DNA of 64,000 nt, taken from Armigeres subalbatus (Eukaryota; Arthropoda; Insecta; Diptera; Culicidae). The DNA is taken from the NCBI RefSeq assembly GCF_024139115.2, contig NW_026943605.1:310001-374000 (forward strand). Direction: 5' to 3'. Position numbers and translations under genes: made by a program. Numbering within the stretch: position 1 is the first letter of the stretch; each line of letters starts with the position of its first letter. The notes under the pieces are model-generated. The model was not told where the DNA came from. It searched no databases and saw nothing but the letters and a program-made list of their open reading frames with translations. Positions 42,196 to 51,675 of the stretch are shown in pieces.

Positions 42196-43020
42196 TTATA
42201 GTCTATAACTATAAGATCTATAGATTCTATAGTCTATAACCAATCTCCATTTCTTTTGACCGTTTTCATCAGCTCTTTTTGGTACTAAAAGAACTGGTGA
42301 TGACCAAGGCGAAGATGCTTCTTCAATTATATCATTTTTCAACATCTTTTCAATTTCTTCTTCTACTATCTGTTTCTGACTATGTGGTATTCGGTATGGT
42401 TTTTTATAAATAGGGTTAACATTTGATTTTAACGGTATACTTTGTTTGAAAACATTGGAGTAAGTTAATTTATCTCCTGGTAGCAAAAATATGTCGGAAA
42501 ACTTTTTGCAAATCTGCTCAATTCGAATTTTATCTTCTCCTTTTAAATGATCTAAATTCACATTCTCAAGAAGTAGTTTTTCTCGATCTTTGGTTTGTGA
42601 TTCTGTTTTTTCTAACATGTAAAATTCTGAAAGTGGTTTCATAAATGGTTCAAATTCAGTAATGGTAACGGTCGTTTCTCGGGTATTGAGAATCCTCACA
42701 GGTATCTTACCATTTTTCGGTCGGACTATTGTTGACGCTACAAAAATATCCTTAGCAATCTCGTTTGGAAACACAACGTAATCATCTTTAATACTTGTGT
42801 TAATATAAGCAATAAATTCACTCCTTGGAGGTACTGAGATTACCTCTCTGGAATTATTTTTCAAGTACGTGGATGTTATCCCATACACATTGTTCAAAGT
42901 AAGTGAATTGGTTTCAAAATTCTTATGATACAACAGGATGCACCTGTGTCAATGATAAATTGAATTTGCTGGTTATTGCTGTTAAGTGTAAAATTTGCTC
43001 TTGACGCTACAACAGAGTTA
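42196..43020 (-). pseudogene. Ty3/gypsy-like protease and RT N-terminus, truncated
   Basis: Just downstream of gag, in the -1 frame, a protease core FIIDTGASC is readable (about 42970-42944). A frame change near 42938 then leads into the open frame 42933-42196. That frame carries a pre-RT linker and the start of the reverse transcriptase: PIYKKPYRIPHSQKQIVEEE, then EEASSPWSSPVLLVPKR and KKWRLVIDYR, where the sequence breaks off against F1. The YxDD core, RNase H and integrase are absent. The gag stop followed by -1 frame coding is the usual gypsy arrangement, although decay makes programmed shifting unprovable here. Confidence 0.8.
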
Positions 43021-44292
43021 TTCACGAAATAACTCCTGAATAACGTTCACCTCTTCTCGTGCGGGATTCTCATTGCGAGTGCTAGGTTCTCTTTCTTGTT
43101 CATTACCACCATGAACACAATTACAAGTGTGCTGGGTATTTCCGTTCCTTCTATGGTTGGTACTGTTGCCATGCGACGGTCCTTGATAACTGTTTCGGAA
43201 GTGGCCTCTACCACCTCGTCCACGTCCATGTCCCCGCTGGGAATGGTGATTAAAGTTATTTTCCGGACCATGATGGTAACCTCTACCACGATAATTTCCA
43301 CGTCTGTTGAAATTACCGTTTCCCGGACGCATTCCTCTTGAATGTCTGTAACTTCCTCCTGCCTTGCAGGATTGGTACCAGTTAATCTCTTCATTTTTAA
43401 CTGGCACTACCTCCAAAGCATCAGAAATTGCCCTATTCAAGGTAGGCGAATTCCTAGCTTTGACGAAAAAGGCTGTTTGCGGATTCCCCAATCCAGTAAT
43501 AAAAGCATTAATCGCAACAGGTTGTACAATAGCATCTGCTGCTGCTTCATTTGCAAATGTTTTGGTAGACACATGAGCTGTGGCAAGTTTTGCTGCCAGC
43601 TGCTCTACCGATTTCCTAAATTCGGTAATTGTCTGCTTATGCTGTCTAATCTGTTTCAATTCTGCTTCACAAGCCATTGGAGTCAATTTGACTGCAAATT
43701 TAGTTGTGAGCAACTGCTTAGCTTCATCAATTGTGGTTGCTCCCTCAATTGCACCATGGGCCGAACTAACCAATCTTGTTTTAATAAAAGTGATTAGATT
43801 GGCCTCTGGTACATTTGCAGAGTATGCTTTCAACAAGTCGACAGTTTCTAGGAAATGTCCAAGTTCCAAACTGTCACCATTGAATTTATCAATGATCTTC
43901 AAGGCAAGTCCTAAATCGAGTGCAGCCATTGTAAAATTTTCAACTTCGCAAAAGGGTTCAGACTCTTCCTCTTCTTCTTCTTCTTCTCCTATCTCTTCTT
44001 CTACTTTTCCTTTCTCAAATAAATCTTGAAAATTTGATTCCTCTAATTGTTGTTCCTTCAATAGTTCTAGACATTCATTGATAGTTCTGCTTAAAGTTTT
44101 ATATCGTTGGAATAGAACTAATTGTACACTTTCATCAAGACTTTTACTTCTTAGAATTCTTTTAGCATTATCTTTAAGAATCTTAAGTTCAACAACTTTT
44201 ATCTGTTTAGTCTCTGGTCTAAATCTACAATATTTTTTTAAACTGTTGTGAAATTTATTTACTTTGTCTGCAATTTGTAAAAATTCGTCCAT
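43018..44292 (-). CDS. Ty3/gypsy-like Gag with RG-rich C-terminus
   Basis: Intact 424-residue frame from MDEFLQIADKVNKFHNSLKK. The N-terminal ~100 residues are helical and basic. Then comes an acidic run (EEEIGEEEEEEEE, encoded by a CTT/TTC-rich tract), then a capsid-like helical region (MAALDLGLALKIIDKFNG, FIKTRLVSSAHGAIEG, FRKSVEQLAAKL) of about 190 residues. The C-terminus is Arg/Gly/Asn/His-rich (RRGNYRGRGYHHG, GHGRGRGGRGHFRN) instead of a CCHC zinc knuckle. Gag assembles particles and binds genomic RNA; here RG motifs probably replace the zinc finger. It is the best-preserved frame in the window. Confidence 0.8.
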   Translation of the reverse strand: MDEFLQIADKVNKFHNSLKKYCRFRPETKQIKVVELKILKDNAKRILRSKSLDESVQLVLFQRYKTLSRTINECLELLKEQQLEESNFQDLFEKGKVEEEIGEEEEEEEESEPFCEVENFTMAALDLGLALKIIDKFNGDSLELGHFLETVDLLKAYSANVPEANLITFIKTRLVSSAHGAIEGATTIDEAKQLLTTKFAVKLTPMACEAELKQIRQHKQTITEFRKSVEQLAAKLATAHVSTKTFANEAAADAIVQPVAINAFITGLGNPQTAFFVKARNSPTLNRAISDALEVVPVKNEEINWYQSCKAGGSYRHSRGMRPGNGNFNRRGNYRGRGYHHGPENNFNHHSQRGHGRGRGGRGHFRNSYQGPSHGNSTNHRRNGNTQHTCNCVHGGNEQEREPSTRNENPAREEVNVIQELFRE

Positions 44293-44353
44293 TTACAGGC
44301 AGAGCATTTATATAAAATTGGAATTTTTTTACCTGAATCTCTTTTTGTCCATC

Positions 44354-44626
44354 TTACGCCCCTACACGTCGTCGATATTCTTCGATTGTGTCCGTTAACT
44401 TGTAGTGGAACTCTAGGTCTCCCATCCACATAGTGTTTCCCGTTTCCATGACAGCGACGGCTGCTACCTGATACACTGCTTGCACTAAGATCCTTTTTGC
44501 TTCGAATTCCTCCGGCGTGACGGGAATTCGTTTTGCCATCAATCGGCACCAATGGTTTATTTCACGCGCGAAAAAGTCTTTGCACTGTTTCAGTTTTTCT
44601 TCCGGCAGTGTTCTACGTTCTGCCAT
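44354..44626 (-). CDS. Small accessory ORF b of the gypsy-like element
   Basis: 90 residues from MAERRTLPEEKLKQCKDFF to RRRVGA. Soluble, mixed charge, helix-rich, no domain recognised. It lies between accessory ORF a and gag on the same strand with short spacers (44 and 61 bp), suggesting one transcript. Function unknown. It could be an extra structural or regulatory protein of the element, or a remnant. Confidence 0.55.
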   Translation of the reverse strand: MAERRTLPEEKLKQCKDFFAREINHWCRLMAKRIPVTPEEFEAKRILVQAVYQVAAVAVMETGNTMWMGDLEFHYKLTDTIEEYRRRVGA

Positions 44627-44670
44627 TTTTACTTTAGGAAATTGTCACTCAACACATTTTTTTTTCAAAT

Positions 44671-44898
44671 TTACGCTTTGTTCACATCAATGAAGGAAAT
44701 AGCGGCCTTCAAATGGCGCTTTTTCATTTTCTTCGCGTGTATTTTATACAGAGTCACCATCAGCTGTGCAGTTGTGACGATGAGGATCGCCCACAATTTC
44801 CACTCGTGACTCTCATGGTATTCACTGTGCTGCATCTGCACAACGGTCACCTGTGAATCCCCATTGTGGTTTTCTTCTTTGGACGATGATTTCCCCAT
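44671..44898 (-). CDS. Small accessory ORF a: putative myristoylated membrane protein
   Basis: Start chosen at the ATG giving MGKSSSKEENHNGD (75 residues), because Gly2 with Ser at 5-6 fits an N-myristoylation signal. The track permits an earlier non-ATG start but this one is functionally plausible. A single hydrophobic segment (LWAILIVTTAQLMVTLY) is followed by a strongly basic KIHAKKMKKRHLK, typical of a one-pass protein with a cytoplasmic basic anchor. It is followed by ORF b and gag on the same strand. I do not recognise a family. Possible roles are membrane targeting or budding; this is inference. Confidence 0.55.
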   Translation of the reverse strand: MGKSSSKEENHNGDSQVTVVQMQHSEYHESHEWKLWAILIVTTAQLMVTLYKIHAKKMKKRHLKAAISFIDVNKA

Positions 44899-45281
44899 TT
44901 TTAGCAATTATGACGCATTAAATTATCAATTTTCCGTTTTCACTACGCATAGGGGAGTTTGTGATAGTTAATCGGTTCTTGTTCGCCACTTTTATCTCAC
45001 TACTGGGAATCTTTCCTTCACTTGCGACGAGTAGGAGCACTATCACTCCAACCGATGGCACACTCACTACATTTCATTATCACCTTCATATTTTACGGCT
45101 GGGTTTTGTTGCCGCTTTGTCCACATTCAAGGCACACTCCTCGCACCGGTGTCTAAGTTCTAGGCCGAAGCCTGTTAGTCACACTAACAGATCACCATTG
45201 GCGATTTCCTATGCTTGCCGTTTTCTCACTAAAACTTAACACTTTTATGTCCCGGATTTTTCAAACTGGCAGGATCGCCAT

Positions 45282-45578
45282 GTAATAACTGCCTTCACAG
45301 TTATAAGACAAACACTTTGCCTTGGGACGTGATCATTAATTAGATATCAAGAGACGACGCACTCCGTTGATGGTTAGAATCAATCTGATTTTATTTTCCA
45401 TATGCTAATGCTACGTCCCTATTCATACATGGTATGCGGGGTGGATACGTGACCTGGCATGATCGCGGTTATGCTGATCATAATGTTTATGTTATTGGAT
45501 TGTAATGTGCGCTCTTTCAGAAGGCTCGTATCCACCACACCCCATCACCCAGGGAGGGGTCGTTAAGCCCTTCAACAT
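45282..45578 (-). other. Candidate LTR of the gypsy-like element
   Basis: On the minus strand a possible LTR end ...GTTATTACA is followed at once by TGGCGATCCTGCCAG, placed as a primer-binding site would be (PBS starts TGG, complementary to a tRNA CCA end). The other edge may be TGTTGAAGGGC at 45575 on the minus strand. Only one LTR is present, since the other end of the element is deleted, so the limits cannot be confirmed. Confidence 0.35.
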
Positions 45579-45829
45579 AGCCCGTGAATATTTGGGCCTG
45601 AATGGGATAAAAGGTGTCAAACAAACGGGCCGAAAATCAACAATTCATACAAGTAGCTGCAATTTATTCCGTTTTTGTAAAACAGTATAATTACTTCGGA
45701 GGAATGTTAACTAAGACCTCTAATTTTTCATTGGTAATCATATCGCTGCATAATGTTGACTTGAAAAAAATTAAGCGAATTACGCAACTAGGCCCATAAC
45801 CGGATCTACATTTTGAATTCGTGTTATGC
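45579..45829. other. Unassigned spacer
   Basis: No gene recognised. Confidence 0.5.
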
Positions 45830-46195
45830 AACGTACACACCAGTCAAACAGTTTGACGAACATTGACTCCGCCCCCAAGAAAACGCTTCGGTTGCTGCTT
45901 TGTTTGAACGTGTGTGAAGTTGTTCAAACAACAATTTGACAGTTGGCGGCTCGGTTGGAAAAAATTAAAACGGTTTGATTTTGGTTTGAGTTGTCGGGGG
46001 TGGAGTCAAAGTTCGCCGAACATGTTTGAGCATTTGTAGTGAAGTTGCACAAACCCCCATATATTATTTGTTGGTTGGTGCTCAAGTTGGCGTTTCGGTC
46101 GTTCGTTTGTGATGTTGTTGGTCGAATAAATTGATTGTTTTGATAAACGAGAGGTGGAGTCAACGTTGGTCGAACTGCTTGACCGTGTGTACGTT
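45830..46195. mobile_element. MITE with AACGTACACAC ends
   Basis: AACGTACACACCAGTCAAAC at the left and GCTTGACCGTGTGTACGTT at the right, pairing inward through GAACATTGACTCCGCC / GGTGGAGTCAACGTT. ~366 bp, non-coding. Internal GTTTGA/TCAAAC repeats. Confidence 0.8.
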
Positions 46196-46450
46196 CCATT
46201 ATGCGTAATATTTTCGTTAGATTTTCTCGAAAAAGTGAATCAATCTTTTTAATAGAATAATGTAACATTTTACATACCAACAGCAGAACATACCACGCCA
46301 ATATGTCGACTCACCCCTGCCGTTTTCTATACCCCATAACATCCTAGCACTTGACGTAAAATGTCTTGTTATCATTGCATAAACTGCAGTGCAATATTCT
46401 GCCGAGAAACAAATAACCGTCATCATTATAACCGTTTCGAAAGTGCAGTT

Positions 46451-46765
46451 TCATTCCATACAATTTCCCCATCCGCACAGCCCTAAACATTTTTCACAAT
46501 TATCAATTCCATGATAGCATTCATTTGCACGCGCTAAATAGTGCAACAGTTTCCTTATTCCGACTGTTCGTCTGCTTTGGCTCCTTGGCTGAGGGTTTGG
46601 CGTGGCGTGGACGAGCGGGTCGCTTCTTTTCATTCGCTTCATTATTGACGGCAGTTTACGTCGGTAGGGCTTGCTCGGTTGCACCCAGTTCTCGTAAGGT
46701 GCCAGTATGCTGTAGAAACCCTCGCCGTCGGAGTCGTTTTCCACTCGTTCATCTACACGGGACAT
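46451..46765 (-). CDS. Hypothetical protein, candidate host exon
   Basis: 104 residues, beginning MSRVDERVENDSDGEGFYSI or just inside it (GTGTAG before GATGAACG could be a splice acceptor), ending CEKCLGLCGWGNCME at TGA. It is acidic at the start, basic in the middle with dibasic sites (MKRMKR), and has five Cys residues at the end. Codon use looks like real coding DNA and no repeat family overlaps it. It resembles the tail of a small secreted or peptide-precursor protein, but I do not recognise it. No upstream exon can be assigned with confidence. Confidence 0.4.
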   Translation of the reverse strand: MSRVDERVENDSDGEGFYSILAPYENWVQPSKPYRRKLPSIMKRMKRSDPLVHATPNPQPRSQSRRTVGIRKLLHYLARANECYHGIDNCEKCLGLCGWGNCME

Positions 46766-47206
46766 AACCGGGGTTTTTATTCCATTTGCACATTTTCATT
46801 ATACTGCTTCAAGTGGTCGCTCGGATGCTGCCGCTACTGCGCCTTCCCAAGGATCTACCGAAGGGCCATTAGAAATAACCAAGCAGAAACGACGTACTGT
46901 AGGTTTGTATACGTTGGTGGGTATATGCACGAGGGACCTGAGTTTTTCATACACCGAACGTACCGAATACGAATGAGCTCGTCAACAAACCTGTGCGGCA
47001 ATAAGCGGTGGTTTAGCTTGCACAAGTGAAAAATGCAGTCGTTAATCGCTGCAGAGTAAAGTTTAGCTCCTGCGTGGCGAATATTACTCAAACTGATATT
47101 AGAGATACCCGGAAATTAAAACTTTATGAGATGTTAAATGTTAAGTGGTCCTTAGACGACAGAAATATTAACAAAAAATCAAAGTATTATCATTACTTGC
47201 GGTAGG
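46766..47206. other. Unassigned, possibly low-copy DNA
   Basis: Upstream (on the minus strand) of the hypothetical exon. Short frames only. Confidence 0.4.
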
Positions 47207-48049
47207 TAAGGGTATGCGATAACACACTTTTTCTTAACGAAACGAAACGAAACGAAATATTAAATGTGTTTGTAGATTCGAAACGGAACGAAACGAAAAA
47301 TAGATTTACTTTCGAGACTTCGAAACGATACGAAATCAAGGTCCATTTAATTCGAAATTTCACGGAACGAAACGAAATTTTAAATTTTTTCCGCGGAATT
47401 TTTATTGAATTGGTTTTATATTATATGATTTCATTTTTTCGAAATTAAATAACGGTTTTGTGACCAATAGAGTTTTAGTAACAGAAGAAACAGACTCGTC
47501 GCTTTTCCGTTAATATATCAATAGCAGACCCGTAGAACCTCCTCTCGCTCAAAATGGATTAGTTAGCACAAACATTTATTTTGCATTCACAATATAAGTG
47601 GTTATTTTTGCTCTACGATTAGAAAGACAGAGAAAACATCAAAACTTCTAGAGCGGAAAGCGGTCTCGAACCATTATATAAACATTTTTTGTATCTAAAA
47701 AGCTCCACATGCCGAATTTGGTTTCATTTGCTTGATTCGTTCTTGAGTTATTCAGAAATTGTTGTTTTTTTTTGTATTAGAGCTGTGGAGAAATTCTGTG
47801 AAAATCAATTCATCATTTGATTCCACATTCAAGCCATATAACGGGGACATACCAACCGCTCCGTTTACAATATTAGGTAATGACTTAAAAATCGTAACTT
47901 TCTAAAATGCACAAAGATAATAATTCAAGATGGTATTTCAGAAATGTGATAGCAAAATTGTTATGGCACCATCAGCAGTTTGTACGTATGGAGATATAAT
48001 AATTTTGAGATGTAATCAAAAAATTTACCAAATGGCTATCATCTCGCTC

Positions 48050-48330
48050 CATATCCAAACTTTTTATACAAGACTCGGAAGCCCATAGTCTGATATACAA
48101 TCAGTTCGACTAACTGAGCTATTGTCTGTTTGTCATTGTATATGTGTTTCTGCATATGAGGCATGCAAAGATTGCTACAAAATTTTCTTCAACCGATGTT
48201 CTGGCAACAAATTGCATTCGATAGGGCCATCGCGTTCAAAATTTATAAAGAAAATGGTGATTCGAATTTATATAAGAAAAGCATTTTTTTTTTCATATGA
48301 AAAAATTGACCTTTTATAGAGGAGTTGAGC
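48050..48330 (+). repeat. Fragment of the GCCTTTCTCGT-ended family
   Basis: CCAAACTTTTTATACAAGAC, AAGCCCATAGTCTGATATAC, and a module remnant (CAACCGATGTTCTGGCAACAA, TTGCATTCGA). Diverged copy inside F2. Confidence 0.6.
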
Positions 48331-48521
48331 AACATATCGTATTAATTCGATTTTAAATATCGAACAGCAGTACTCAATCTACCTTCATATATTGTACGGC
48401 GCGTAAAAAAATCTTTTCCTGGGCTTATTTTTAGTTGCAACCAAAAATAAGCGCCAGTTAGTCGCCTAAGAAGAATATACCTTCAGAAAAAAGCAACTTA
48501 GATATTTTTGAAAATTATAAT

Positions 48522-48755
48522 TTGGCAGCCATGTGGTGGATTGCGGCAGTGAATGCTTTGATATCACGTGCAATTTGTACTGCGGATAAATTTTGCACAT
48601 CTATGAGACCTTTGGAAGGTGATTGGGGGAAGTGTACCGGTTTGACCACCTTAGTGCCTAATTTGGCCCACCCTGAAATATGCATATTTTCTAAAAAATA
48701 TCAATCAGTTTCAACAGCAAAGAAAGATAAGGAATGTATCTTCTGTTGGAGCTAA
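48522..48755 (+). CDS. Hypothetical 77-residue ORF inside F2
   Basis: MAAMWWIAAVNALISRAICT, then CTGLTTLVPNLAHPEICIFS. There is no known domain. The LTTLVPNLAHPE-type wording also occurs by chance in AT-rich repeats. Listed only because it is one of few frames in F2's interior; probably not a gene. Confidence 0.12.
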   Translation: MAAMWWIAAVNALISRAICTADKFCTSMRPLEGDWGKCTGLTTLVPNLAHPEICIFSKKYQSVSTAKKDKECIFCWS

Positions 48756-49487
48756 TAAAACCATCGAAAATTACTTTACTTTTGGAGTTATGAGATAAAC
48801 TGGCCAAATTAGTAACATGGCTAAAATTGGTACAGTTACCCTATGATAATTGTAATTTTGGCATAATACAGTGCTTAATGACATTGTTTCTATAACTTAC
48901 TAGTTGATCCAGCAAGTGTTGCCCTGTATAGGAAGCCAAAATGTGCGTTGTAAACTGCCCATGTAAAAATTCCATTCTTAAATTTATTCGTTCATGATTT
49001 ACTCAACGTTAACCTTGATATTCGCATGAAGAAATATCATATTATTTGATATTTCAAGGGCAAAATGTTATATTAGAAAATTAATAAATTGTGTTGTAAA
49101 ACCAAACTGTAAAATTTAGAAATAAAGCTGCAGGGCCAGCTGACCAAACTCTTATTATGTATGTAGATGACCAACAAATCTTAATGCATTCTATAACGCA
49201 TCAAAGGTGAAAACTTGTCTTTCGTGTTTCAACCATCATGTATTTTGAGATGTGTACCCAAGAAGCGTGGAGTAGATTTGAAGTTGGATTCTATTGGGTT
49301 TCGCCTTAAAGTACACTTTCAGATCAGTGCAAAAAACAGACGCTATGGACAGTATAAGCTGAAAGCAATCATGAATAAAGAACTTTCAGCAATTTTATTT
49401 ATCTTTCCCATCATTCTGGATTTTTTTTTCATATTCCATGCGAATATCTAGAAATGCCCACGACTCTGCAATGTTCCTTACATGTTG

Positions 49488-50113
49488 AGCATGAGCATGA
49501 GCATGATGACCGTGCATTTCGTAGTTGCTACTCCGTGATCGACCAGAACAATCGCAATTGCACAGGGAACCAATGGATGGAAGCATGGGATTTGCACTCC
49601 AACCTCAATGTGCACAGTCCGAGAGCTCTAGTATTTTGGAAGGTCGATAACGGCGCTGGCCACGTCCTCACGGTCATCGGGGGATGGGAAGGAATTGATG
49701 ATGCAGTCACTCGCCCACTGCAAGCCGAGAACACCTCTGCACTCGCCACGAGCTCCTGCGGAATTTTATTGGAATCTTGGGGTTCAGGTTTTATGGCAGA
49801 GGTTCGTCTTGGTTAACGGGTTGCCAATTTGATAATTATGAAAGGGTGGTGTAGTATTCTAATTGGATGCCGAAACGAACTTTTTTGCTCATTTCGAATT
49901 CTAACAGTAATCTGCTAGAACTAATCAAGTTGTAGGTATAGGAATAGAAGATGGAAACGGTATGAAAGCCCATTTCCAGTTCTAGCGATTGCTAGAACAT
50001 GAGAAGTATATGAAAATAGACAAAGTAGGAGAAATGGAACGGGCCTGGGATTGAACCCACGACCTCCTGCGTATGAGGCAGAAGCGGTAGCCATATGACC
50101 ACCAAGCCCGTGC
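49488..50113 (-). mobile_element. tRNA-headed SINE-like retroposon, 25-bp TSD
   Basis: Exactly repeated 25-mers at 49463-49487 and 50114-50138 (beginning ACTCTGCAATGTTCC and ending ACATGTTG) bound a 626-bp insert. On the minus strand it begins with a tRNA-like head (50110-50040), continues with GAAATGGGCTTTCATACC, then a GC-richer body, and ends in a CATGCTCATGCTC simple repeat beside the duplication. The long perfect duplication indicates a young retroposition. The ~430-bp body beyond the usual SINE length (49488-49915) may be a captured cellular sequence. Confidence 0.75.
50040..50110 (-). tRNA. tRNA-like SINE head (anticodon position CAT)
   Basis: The minus strand folds as a tRNA: acceptor CGGGCTT/AGGCCCG, D-arm TGGTCATATGGCTA, anticodon arm around CTGCCTCATACGCAG (CAT, Met-type), T-arm GTGGGTTCAATCCCAG. 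Promoter-like A and B boxes are present. There is no sign it is a stand-alone gene; it forms the 5' head of the retroposon and should be read as a SINE promoter. Confidence 0.55.
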
Positions 50114-50248
50114 ACTCTGCAATGTTCCTTACATGTTGTGCAAAAAGTCAAAGAATATCATAAAATTAGCCGATTATTGATTGTTGTGTGGAATATCTTC
50201 AATCCTCTGAACTTTTAATTCTTACTTATAGATAAGATTCAAATTGTT

Positions 50249-50541
50249 CAGAAAAATATATATAGCTCTTTTAGTGGAATGTATTCAACCGTCCAAGACG
50301 AATTAAGCACTCTCCATTTAATTCCACTAGTTAATTTTCGTTATCTTTGCAGATACGTATTTCGACCACAACTGTGTGGTCGTCTTCAGTGTCTCGTACT
50401 TGACTCGACTAAGTCTAAACTAAGTCGAGTCAAGTACGAGACACTGAAGACGACCGTTGTGGTCGAAATACGTATCTGCAAAGATAACGAAAATTAACTA
50501 GTGGAATTAAATGGAGGGTGCTTAATTCGTCTTGGACGGTT
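50249..50541. mobile_element. Palindromic retroposon P2, 11-bp TSD
   Basis: Inverted-repeat arms 50287-50410 and 50424-50541 (AACCGTCCAAGACGAATTAA inward to ACTTGACTCGAC) around a short centre, plus a ~38-nt tail on the left (minus-strand CATTCCACTAAAAGAGC). TTCAAATTGTT flanks it at 50238-50248 and 50542-50552. Homologous to P1 at 17951 in arms (CCATTTA-TTCCACTA-TTAA, GCAGATACG-ATTTCG) and tail. Each arm carries CTGAAGA-stem-GAAA. On the minus strand helix II is extended (GACCACA/TGTGGTC). Confidence 0.8.
50434..50482 (+). other. Hammerhead-like core in P2
   Basis: CTGAAGA (50444-50450), extra C, GACC/GGTC (50452-50455/50461-50464), GAA, self-complementary ATACGTAT (50468-50475), then C50476. 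The outer helix is weak on this strand (2 bp). The opposite arm read on the minus strand has the longer inner helix. Possible ribozyme relic. Confidence 0.35.
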
Positions 50542-51318
50542 TTCAAATTGTTGTTTGAAAGAAAAATGTTGCATTTTTGGCCTAAGCGAAGGTGAAAAAA
50601 CGGCCTTTGAAAAGAAAGAGGCACTCAAAAAAGACATCATATCTGATTACATTTACACTCCAAGCCTAACGTCTCAAATATTAAGTCGGTTCACTTTTGT
50701 TAAAAATGGGATATCCCGAAAATTGAGTGAAATATACGTTTTGTTTTCTCTGAAACATTTCTAACAAAACACTGAAGACGTTTTATAGAAGAAAACTAAA
50801 TCCGTATTTGTTGACTCATAATGGGGTTATGTAGTATGCGTTAATAGAAAAATTTGTATAACATAATGTTTTAAAAACAGTTTAGCGGCGCAGCCGAAAT
50901 TTTTGATAATATAAAGTATGGTATAAGCTTAAATTTGTTTCGAAATTTCGCGAAATTCCGTTAAATTTCGTTAAAAGCTGGTTTTTTCTTGCGAAATTTT
51001 TGGAATTTTACGAAACGAAACGAAATTAAGAAATCAGATTTCGCCATGCTCAAATTCCGCGAAATTCCGCGGAATTTCGTTCCGAACCAACTGAAACGAA
51101 TTTTTTCGAAATACCGCATATGCTTAGCGGTAGGGTAGGGTACTATTGAACTATTGATGTACAAAAAACAGTTAAGACGGAAACAATATTCAACATATAA
51201 TTAGTTTTGATGAATCTGCACTTAACCACCGGATAACAGACTTCTACTGAGCTCTGTATTGAAATCATCCAAAATCTGAATCAAATGTTGGCATATACAT
51301 GTTCGAGAGATTTTAATA

Positions 51319-51673
51319 CCGTGGACCCCCGGTAATATGACCCTTTTTTAATCTGAACACTTTTTTATTTGAACCCCGTTGCTTTGAACATCGTTCAAAT
51401 TAAAAATGGTTCAAACGTCATTTACCACGTGGAATCGAGAGAAGAAAAATGGAACATCGTGAAATGGAACGCAGAATCAAAACAAACCAGCAAAGAGAGC
51501 AGCCAGAAACCAGTTTTTCTGATGCTTATAGAGTAACCAGAAGTTCAAATTAAAAATGAACCCCGTTAATTTGAATGAGCGGAGGCGAGCCAGCCTGGGG
51601 CTGCAAGTCTCCTTAATAAAGCTAATAAAAAAAAAAATGAATGAGGTACCGTTCAAATTATCGGGGGCCCAGG
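51319..51673. mobile_element. MITE with CCGTGGACCCCCGGTAAT ends, TA target
   Basis: Left CCGTGGACCCCCGGTAATAT, right ATTATCGGGGGCCCAGG, with TA at 51317-51318 and 51674-51675. Internal TTCAAATTAAAAATGAACC and inverse. Ends resemble pogo/Tigger-type transposons in composition. A retroposon tail (51580-51637) has landed in it. Confidence 0.75.
51580..51637 (+). mobile_element. Retroposon 3' stub with 8-bp TSD
   Basis: CGGAGGCGAGCCAGCCTGGG, then AATAAAGCTAATAAAAAAA, flanked by TGAATGAG (51572-51579 and 51638-51645). Same family as 2825-2885. Confidence 0.7.
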
Positions 51674-51675
51674 TA

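Larger units (their letters stand above)
47207..51126. mobile_element. ACGAAA-rich inverted-end element F2, complete
   Basis: Left end GGTATGCGATAACACAC, then ACGAAACGAAACGAAAT runs to about 47420. The right arm (50881-51126) starts AGCGGCGCAGCCGAA and ends TTTCGAAATACCGCATATGC. Ends pair as TATGCGATA/TACCGCATA. GCGGTAGG occurs at both borders (47199-47206 and 51127-51134) as a likely target duplication. The ~3.5-kb interior differs from F1 and holds other repeats: a piece of the 150-bp-module family (48050-48330), a SINE-like retroposon (49488-50113) and a palindromic retroposon (50249-50541). No transposase is recognised, so the family is presumably non-autonomous. Confidence 0.7.

Noticed and set aside
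50040..50110. A functional tRNA-Met gene
   Set aside because: The tRNA-like fold is the head of a retroposon bounded by a 25-bp duplication and continues directly into SINE sequence.
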